From: Myxococcota bacterium
GTDB taxonomy: Bacteria; Myxococcota_C; UBA6777
Assembly: GCA_963169055.1 (NCBI GenBank)
Contig: CAUJFU010000121.1
Coordinates: forward strand, 1-11,727
Reading direction: 5' to 3'
DNA length: 11,727 nucleotides
Shown one piece after another: positions 7,162 through 11,727 of this stretch. Both the position numbers and the translations under genes were made by a program. Each line of letters opens with the position of its first letter. Positions within the stretch are counted from its first letter, which is position 1. The notes under the pieces were generated by a model. The model was not told where the DNA came from and ran no database searches. It worked only from the letters and a program-made list of their open reading frames with translations.

Positions 7162-7282
7162 CGACACCGACATCCCGCCGCTGCCCCCCTCCAAGTCGTA
7201 CGATATCCAAGCGATGTGTACACAAAGAAGAGTACGTAGACGCCCTATCCTTGGGCAGACACAGGGGTCTGCCCCTACATCC
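7162..7282. other. Noncoding gap between convergent genes
   Basis: This stretch lies between the monooxygenase stop and the end of the small ORF on the other strand. Apart from the hairpin at 7253-7274 and a short palindrome TGTGTACACA (7215-7224), nothing was recognised. Confidence 0.4.
7253..7274. repeat. REP-like hairpin between convergent genes
   Basis: A perfect 8-bp inverted repeat, GGGCAGAC / GTCTGCCC, encloses ACAGGG. No U-tract follows on either strand, so it is not a standard intrinsic terminator. Its form resembles short palindromes of the type GTAGGGGCAGAC...GTCTGCCC that I recall being dispersed in various bacterial genomes. The convergent position would allow transcript-end protection on both sides. 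Confidence 0.5.
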
Positions 7283-7432
7283 TTACGCACGGCGGATCTC
7301 GTATAACGCCACTTCTCCCGCAAGCGACCGTTCGTATACAAGAAAGCCTCCTACACGTCCCCCCAAGCAACGCCACTCCTCACCCGACGACGACACATCG
7401 CTCGCTCTGCCTTGATCGAAACGATCCGTCAT
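7283..7432 (-). CDS. Small ORF overlapping the mannosyltransferase stop (ATGA)
   Basis: A 49-codon frame begins with an ATG that overlaps the mannosyltransferase TGA in the sequence ATGA, an arrangement typical of translational coupling. The product begins MTDRFDQGRASDV and ends with a stretch containing GGFLVYERS and EVALYEIRR, which look like two beta strands. No family is recognised. There is no good ribosome binding site of its own. Alternatively this is the true C-terminal tail of the mannosyltransferase, thrown out of frame by an indel or a sequencing error near 7430, or simply a chance frame. No membrane segment or signal is present. Confidence 0.35.
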   Translation of the reverse strand: MTDRFDQGRASDVSSSGEEWRCLGGRVGGFLVYERSLAGEVALYEIRRA

Positions 7433-8709
7433 CCAGCCCAAATGCAATTGATGTGGCGGATCAATAAGATATATTGAACGCTCAAGAACACAGCCAACAC
7501 CCACCACCGCCCAACTCGCCGATGATTCGGCGCAAAAAACACTCCGCACGCAATAAACACAGGGAAAACCGTCGAAAGATAACGTGTATAAGACATATAA
7601 GACGTCAATATAGCGGGCAAAAACCCCATCGGGAACGCGAAACTTGCGTACAACCACATCTTCTTTCGCAACATCCACACAAACACGATCAAAAAGAACA
7701 AAAACCACAAACGATCCAACAACGAACCCAGAAAGTGATGGACGTGGTTGACGCGAAACGTCGATTGCAAAAATCCCCAGATATCAAACAGCTTCGCCAC
7801 CGAAGGTTGCGCGATGAACCGTTGTTGTGCGGCTGCCGCCTCAAAAAAGCTTCCTGTCGCCCACCTCATGAACAAGAGATACGCAGCATATCCGAGAAAA
7901 GGCCCGCTCAGGGCCAACCAAGCCCCCCTCTTTTCAGAGGCTTTTTCTCGATACAACACAAACAGATGATACAGCAATGGGAAGATCAAAAACACACCCA
8001 CCACCCGCGTCAAAACGATCAACATCGCCAACAAGACGACCCACGCATAACGCCGCGCACGCAAAGCCAAAAAAAACAACATCACCAAACACAAAAACAA
8101 GGACTCTGTATAAGGAAATTGGAAAAACAACGCTCCCGGATAAGCCAATAAAAAAAGCGTCGAAAGCTCGGCGACTTCTTTTCCAAATTCTGCGTAAACC
8201 ATCCGAAAAAACAAAAAAAAGCCCAAGATCGAAAAGAAAAAAGAAGCCAGCATCCCCGCGTAAAAATGCGGAAGAAACGTCATTTGATGTACGGCTCGGA
8301 TACTCATGGGCCAAAGCGGCGGAAAAGCTGTAGACATCGTCCCGACTTGATACCCTTCGTCGCTCAGGCGCAGATAGTGAGAAGCATCCCACGTCTTGAA
8401 CAGAGAAGAAAGGTTTGGAGATTCGGTCAGAGGATAATGATAATTGCCCAAATACTGGTGCATATCAAAGATGGGTGGCATCATAGAAAAAGAAAAAAAG
8501 ATCAGACAAAGGTAAAAGACTTTGTGCAAACCAAATAAGCCAAGCAAAACAAGCGCCGAAGATGGGGGCGAATCGTGCTTTGGTTCGGTTGGGGATGATG
8601 TGCTTTGCTTCGGTTCAGAAGAGACTTGGAGAGAGGTTTCGAGAGGAGATGGAGAGGCAGGCGGAGCCTCGGCATCGGACGGCAACGAGACAGCGTCTTT
8701 GTTAGACAT
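7429..8709 (-). CDS. PIG-V-type mannosyltransferase-like membrane protein
   Basis: A 426-residue polytopic membrane protein resembling the bacterial PIG-V/GT-C glycosyltransferases. Family-like features include TWDASHYLRLSDEGYQ (106-121), FPPLWPMSIR (129-138), PYTESLFL (199-206) and, near the C-terminus, YTRYLSTVFPVF. Asp108 corresponds to the luminal/periplasmic acidic residue expected of GT-C enzymes. Such enzymes transfer a sugar from a polyprenyl-phosphate donor. The N-terminal 50 residues are a Ser/Pro-rich cytoplasmic tail. ATG 8709 has AGGA 8 bases upstream; the reading frame continues upstream, but that region overlaps the preceding gene and lacks a suitable site. It lies 55 bp after the Sel1 lipoprotein gene on the same strand, and its stop overlaps the start of a 49-codon ORF. 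Acceptor and donor are unknown. Confidence 0.82.
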   Translation of the reverse strand: MSNKDAVSLPSDAEAPPASPSPLETSLQVSSEPKQSTSSPTEPKHDSPPSSALVLLGLFGLHKVFYLCLIFFSFSMMPPIFDMHQYLGNYHYPLTESPNLSSLFKTWDASHYLRLSDEGYQVGTMSTAFPPLWPMSIRAVHQMTFLPHFYAGMLASFFFSILGFFLFFRMVYAEFGKEVAELSTLFLLAYPGALFFQFPYTESLFLCLVMLFFLALRARRYAWVVLLAMLIVLTRVVGVFLIFPLLYHLFVLYREKASEKRGAWLALSGPFLGYAAYLLFMRWATGSFFEAAAAQQRFIAQPSVAKLFDIWGFLQSTFRVNHVHHFLGSLLDRLWFLFFLIVFVWMLRKKMWLYASFAFPMGFLPAILTSYMSYTRYLSTVFPVFIACGVFFAPNHRRVGRWWVLAVFLSVQYILLIRHINCIWAG

Positions 8710-8764
8710 TGACCACATCCTATACAAGAATTTATCGCAAATCAAAGAAGTCCATTCGAGCCGA

Positions 8765-9967
8765 TCAATCGCAAGTGAAGAGGCAAGCCAAACGAAGGCC
8801 AAATCGGCAAGCGCGTTTTTTGAGCCTTCGAGCTTGAACGCAGTCTTGTTTGAGACCGCGCCCTTGTTCATAGAGATCGCCAAGCACAGAACAAGCGACG
8901 GCATGTTGTAGAGAACACGCACGCAAAAGCGCGGTGTGCCGCTGTTCTTTCTCGGAAGGAGTGATCACAGGCGTGTCGAGTTGTTGAGCCAAAGCGAAGC
9001 AGCCCTCGGCAGAACCCAGACGACAAGCACGCGCCCAAAGCTCTCGTTGCGCAGCTTTTTGTTTCAGTGTGGGACGGGGCGTGGTCGTCAGACGCGCAAG
9101 CACAGCACAAGCCTGTCCATGATAATGGTGGCAAGCATACTGGAGCAGCGGCAGATGCTGGTCTTTTTTGCGAAGCTCAGGGACGCGCAGCATGATCTCG
9201 GCTTGCGCAAAACACCCCGAAGCATCGTGCTGTTGACAAGCATGGCGAAACAACTCAAAAGCGCGATCCAGATCGGCAACCACACTCCAATCTCCTTGAA
9301 TCATCCGACCGTGGCGATAACAAGCCGCTGTAAGACCCAGACCACACGATATCTTGTAATACGCCATGGCTGCCCGCTCTTGGCGCTTTTTGACGATGCC
9401 TTTTTCGTACAACCACGCCAGCGCATAACAGCCGTGTCGATCGCGTTGTTGGCAAGACGCCTGCGCAAACTCCGCCGCCTTCCGATAAAAGGCCGAGGCA
9501 TGTTGTCGGTTCCCTTCGTAAAACATCGAAGTCTCGATGTATCGGGAATGACGGAGACAAGCCCGCGCAAAACCATCCTCGCAAGACTGCACAAAGAACC
9601 GCTGCGCAAGTTGGATCTCGTCGACCGTAAACAGCGGCGTGTGGTGGAGATTGTGAAGCAAGAAACGACCGAGCGAATAACATCCAAGCGGATCTTTGAG
9701 GTTGCAAGCAAGGCGGTAATGTCCAAGCGCATCGTCGAGATCCCGCGTGACTTCGAGACCCCGCTCGTACTTTTCTCCAAGCTGCTGGCAGAGCTTGGCA
9801 ACCCCTTTACGGCATTGGCGCTTGCTCACCTCTAGCGCGCTCAATCCGCTCAGATCTTCTTCGGGTGGGGTAGGTTTCTTGGTTTGTTGGGTGGTTGTAC
9901 AGGCGGGTTGAAACAGCATTCCACAAAAAAACACAAGCCAGAGGATGTTCGCGCAACGCATGATCAT
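8765..9967 (-). CDS. Cys-rich Sel1/Hcp-like repeat lipoprotein
   Basis: A 400-residue protein with a signal peptide and a plausible lipobox ending at Cys23 (LFQPAC), followed by a Thr/Gln/Pro/Glu-rich spacer. The rest is a series of Sel1-like helical repeats of about 36-40 residues. Ten repeats carry a C-x7-C pair (for example CNLKDPLGC, CEDGFARAC, CGLGLTAAC, CRLGSAEGC), the disulfide pattern of Helicobacter cysteine-rich (Hcp) proteins, so the protein should be folded and oxidised outside the cytoplasm. Such repeats bind proteins or peptides; the enzyme-like annotation beta-lactamase given to some relatives should not be assumed. The start ATG 9967 overlaps the DUF924 stop as ATGA and is preferred over the longer reading to 10009. 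The next ATG (9961) is also possible. The gene is followed after 55 bp by the mannosyltransferase. Confidence 0.85.
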   Translation of the reverse strand: MIMRCANILWLVFFCGMLFQPACTTTQQTKKPTPPEEDLSGLSALEVSKRQCRKGVAKLCQQLGEKYERGLEVTRDLDDALGHYRLACNLKDPLGCYSLGRFLLHNLHHTPLFTVDEIQLAQRFFVQSCEDGFARACLRHSRYIETSMFYEGNRQHASAFYRKAAEFAQASCQQRDRHGCYALAWLYEKGIVKKRQERAAMAYYKISCGLGLTAACYRHGRMIQGDWSVVADLDRAFELFRHACQQHDASGCFAQAEIMLRVPELRKKDQHLPLLQYACHHYHGQACAVLARLTTTPRPTLKQKAAQRELWARACRLGSAEGCFALAQQLDTPVITPSEKEQRHTALLRACSLQHAVACSVLGDLYEQGRGLKQDCVQARRLKKRACRFGLRLACLFTCD

Positions 9968-10407
9968 GGTGCTTCGAGCCTTTTGATGGACACAAGCCAA
10001 CGCAACCAAGGGCCATCGAACGCACGCTGCTTGTGTCGAAAAGATGGATCTTTGTAGCGGATCTCGGCATGACAGGCAAGGGCGGGCATCTTCTCATACG
10101 AAATTCGCCCGTTGTGTTGCCGTCCCAAGAGGGCGTTGCGATGGGGATAGCGGCCAAAAGCCGCAAGGATCTCCAGATGCTGCAAAGCAGACTGGTGCAT
10201 CCGCTCGAATCGTTGGCGTTGTGGGAGGGGGCTGTCCTCGATCAAGCGGGCCTTGAGGGCGACAGCTTGACGGACTCGTTCGATATCTTCGGCATGTTCG
10301 AGCGCAAAGTAAAAGAACAAGCGCTCTGCGGGTGCAATAGCGAGGTCGAATCCTTGTTGGATCGCTTCGAGGGCGATCTCTTGGGCTTTTGCGTCGTATC
10401 GAAACAT
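9964..10407 (-). CDS. DUF924 family protein, N-terminally truncated
   Basis: The 147-residue product matches the central and C-terminal part of DUF924: a DAKAQEIALEAIQQGFD segment, the FFYFALEHAED segment equivalent to the family's FYLPFMHSED, and FGRYPHRNALLGR, the family's most conserved block. The family fold is alpha-helical and its function is unknown. Homologous sequence continues in frame upstream of the ATG (ALLDPFPRHIHRG, about 10416-10455, equivalent to LLLDQFPRNIYRG), yet there is no ATG, GTG or TTG start in that frame before a TAG. The normal first 60 or so residues are absent, and degenerate repeats take their place. No ribosome binding site precedes ATG 10407. The gene is therefore probably a 5'-truncated remnant, although its 3' end keeps an ATGA overlap with the lipoprotein gene. 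The last 33 or so residues extend beyond the usual family end. Confidence 0.7.
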   Translation of the reverse strand: MFRYDAKAQEIALEAIQQGFDLAIAPAERLFFYFALEHAEDIERVRQAVALKARLIEDSPLPQRQRFERMHQSALQHLEILAAFGRYPHRNALLGRQHNGRISYEKMPALACHAEIRYKDPSFRHKQRAFDGPWLRWLVSIKRLEAP

Positions 10408-10471
10408 CGCAGCATGGCCGCGATGGATGTGACGCGGGAACGGATCGAGCAGCGCGCTTTGTTGGATCGGT

Positions 10472-10652
10472 GGCGGGCCTTTTTTGGCAAGCGGCCCGTG
10501 TGCGCAGCGTCGGATGCCGCGAAAAAAGACACACGGCTTGCCTTCTTTAAAAAGCGGCCTGTCGTCCCCCTACGCAAACTCCACCCACACGTTCCGTGTG
10601 GGGTTTGGAGAGTTCATTTCTTTAAAAAGCGGCCTGTCGTCCCCCTACGCAA
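10472..10652. repeat. Direct repeats with an enclosed hairpin upstream of DUF924
   Basis: A 35-bp sequence beginning TTCTTTAAAAAGCGGCCTGT is present twice, exactly, at 10543-10577 and 10618-10652 (75-bp offset). A degenerate third copy containing GCAAGCGGCCCGT lies 63 bp further left (about 10472-10499). Between the two exact copies is an inverted repeat, CCCACAC-GTTCC-GTGTGGG (10584-10602), with outer arms CTCC/GGAG. On the minus strand the copies read GDDRPLFKE, GDDRPLFKE and AHGPLAKKG in the DUF924 frame. No promoter or complete gene was recognised in the array. Confidence 0.75.
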
Positions 10653-10709
10653 CCCCCCCCGATGCAAAGTTCAGACTCTAGTTTTTCTCTTGTCCGTTGT
10701 GTTGATTTT
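10653..10709. other. Gap downstream of the collagen-like gene
   Basis: An eight-C run (10653-10660) and an otherwise plain sequence separate the repeats from the collagen-like gene's stop. No hairpin followed by a U-tract was found on the minus strand, so termination of that gene is not explained. Confidence 0.35.
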
Positions 10710-11666
10710 CTAGTATTTGATCAGCCAATTCACCCCCACGTTTTTGGGCCGAGATTCTGTACTGTCTCCCGACGAGGCGATGGTTGTTCTTGTCATCCCG
10801 ATGCCACCCGGCGCGACTTCGTTGCCCGGACCGCCGCTGGTGTATAGAAATTCGTTATTTCCTTTGGTATTTCCATGTCCGTGGATTTTCAGTGCATCAC
10901 CTTGGGTAGAGCCTACTTTGTCGCCCGCGTTTCCGGTAGGAGTGCCGCTAAAATTGGCCGGAGCAGTGCGTTTTGAGGCGTCGGGATCGCGGCCTTGACC
11001 ATCATCCACTCCACGCAAGAAACGACCACGAAGATCGGGAATGTTGAAAGTCGTCACCGTGTCCCCCGCACCGTTCGCCACACCGATCGCCAAAAAGAGG
11101 TCTTGGTATTGTGTGCGAGAGATCTCGCGGCCATCACACAAAAACCACCCCGCAGGGATTTTCGATTTTTCCCCTGCAAAAGCGATGATCGTTCCTGCGG
11201 GGGTCGTACGAAACACAGCGTTTGTGTTTGCTGTACCGCAGTTGAACGTGATTACTGTGTTGCCGTTGTTGTCCGTGCTTGTTTGTCCGATCGTGCAAGA
11301 AGGGCCAGCAATCCCTTGGGGACCAACTGGACCCGCAGGACCCGCAGGGCCTTGTTGACAGTTGGTTGCGTTGCAAGTACCCGCTTCGCCTTTGTCGCCT
11401 TTTGGGCCTTCTGGGCCTGCCGCTCCTGCGGGGCCTTGTGGGCCTGTAGCTCCTGCGGGGCCTTGCAATCCGTCTCGGCCATCTTTTCCAGCCGATCCTT
11501 GGTCGCCTTTGTCGCCTTTGTCGCCTTTGTCGCCCTTTGGGCAATTTTCAGCGCAGACTGTCGTTCCGGGTGTGCAGTTCGCACCAAAAGAAAAACTTGC
11601 GGCGAGCAACGCCACAAACAGAATTGTTGCTCGGCGTAGAGCATACCGAAAGAAGCGCATCAACAA
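10710..11666 (-). CDS. Secreted collagen-like protein with tail-collar domain
   Basis: A 318-residue protein. Residues 1-29 form a Sec signal peptide (RRATILFVALLAASFSFGA). A Cys-containing segment follows, then 17 Gly-X-Y triplets (45-95), an interruption with two cysteines, and six more triplets (106-123), suggesting a trimeric collagen-like stalk. The C-terminal part matches the phage tail-collar fold: TPAGTIIAFAGEKSKIPAGW (155-174), LCDGREIS, FNIPDLRGRFLRGVD (207-221), and an end of the type RPKNVGVNWLIKY. In phages this fold is part of short tail fibres; together with a signal peptide it is more likely a surface or secreted fibre. Of the starts, TTG 11666 has AGGA 9 bases upstream, and ATG 11660 has the same site at 15 bases. 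Whichever is used, the signal peptide is kept. No phage genes surround it. Confidence 0.88.
   Translation of the reverse strand: MLMRFFRYALRRATILFVALLAASFSFGANCTPGTTVCAENCPKGDKGDKGDKGDQGSAGKDGRDGLQGPAGATGPQGPAGAAGPEGPKGDKGEAGTCNATNCQQGPAGPAGPVGPQGIAGPSCTIGQTSTDNNGNTVITFNCGTANTNAVFRTTPAGTIIAFAGEKSKIPAGWFLCDGREISRTQYQDLFLAIGVANGAGDTVTTFNIPDLRGRFLRGVDDGQGRDPDASKRTAPANFSGTPTGNAGDKVGSTQGDALKIHGHGNTKGNNEFLYTSGGPGNEVAPGGIGMTRTTIASSGDSTESRPKNVGVNWLIKY
11502..11537 (-). repeat. 9-bp tandem repeat encoding Gly-Asp-Lys triplets
   Basis: Three perfect copies and one imperfect copy of GTCGCCTTT (plus strand) encode the first collagen-like triplets. Slippage would change stalk length in steps of three residues without breaking the frame. 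Confidence 0.75.
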
Positions 11667-11695
11667 GGTGGGTATTCCTATGAGATGGGTATAAG

Positions 11696-11706
11696 AAAAA
11701 AAAAAA
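11696..11706. other. 11-base A/T tract upstream of the collagen-like gene
   Basis: Eleven consecutive A bases on the plus strand (T on the minus) lie 30 bases before the start. On the minus strand it could be the U-tract of a terminator for a gene beyond the right edge, but only a weak 4-bp stem is visible before it. It could also be an A/T element of a promoter, but no good -35/-10 pair was found. Confidence 0.3.
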
Positions 11707-11727
11707 GATACGCTGCTGGGGTACGTT

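Noticed and set aside
10033-10713. Plus-strand frame of 226 codons with repeated FFKKRPVVPLR peptides
   Set aside because: It is antisense to DUF924 for most of its length, and the peptide repeats are the DNA direct repeats read through. No start signal was found.
10710-11666. Prophage tail gene
   Set aside because: A collar domain alone is not evidence of a prophage. The protein has a Sec signal peptide and no other phage genes lie within the window.
11690-11727. Intrinsic terminator of a gene entering from the right edge
   Set aside because: A T-tract on the minus strand is present, but only a weak 4-bp stem with a wobble pair precedes it.

Overview
The window looks like chromosomal sequence from a Gram-negative bacterium, most likely a Myxococcota/Deltaproteobacteria-type lineage. 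This is inferred from gene content: a membrane-anchored Hanks-type Ser/Thr kinase with a long Ser/Pro-rich linker, a Cys-rich Sel1-repeat lipoprotein, a secreted collagen-like/tail-collar protein, and a GC content that looks to be in the mid-fifties. No rRNA, tRNA, CRISPR array, transposase or phage gene block was seen.

Layout. Positions 1-199 hold a possible 5' end of a minus-strand gene leaving the left edge and a GC-rich hairpin. Positions 200-5343 are a minus-strand cluster, in transcription order: a PEMT/ICMT-type membrane methyltransferase fused to an unknown C-terminal domain, an alpha/beta hydrolase (monoacylglycerol lipase type), a transmembrane Ser/Thr kinase, and a PPP-family metallophosphoesterase whose start lies at or just past the kinase stop. 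A divergent control region (5344-5670) separates this cluster from a plus-strand Baeyer-Villiger-type flavin monooxygenase (5671-7161). A hairpin at 7253-7274 lies between convergent transcription units.

Positions 7283-10407 form a second minus-strand cluster: a DUF924 protein lacking its normal N-terminus, a Sel1/Hcp-like lipoprotein starting in an ATGA overlap, a PIG-V-type mannosyltransferase-like membrane protein, and a 49-codon ORF also starting in an ATGA overlap. Upstream are a repeat-rich stretch (10465-10709) and a secreted collagen-like protein with a tail-collar domain (10710-11666).

How the genes may work together is inference. The kinase and phosphoesterase look like a coupled phosphorylation/dephosphorylation pair. 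The monooxygenase (ketone to ester) and the hydrolase (ester cleavage) could act in sequence but are on opposite strands. The methyltransferase, hydrolase and mannosyltransferase all suggest envelope or lipid chemistry.

The least explained features are two loci of degenerate repeats with about 60-75 bp period (2790-2940 and 10472-10652), which touch the 3' end of the hydrolase gene and the damaged 5' end of the DUF924 gene, and the unknown domain fused to the methyltransferase. No complete new defence or mobile system is evident.
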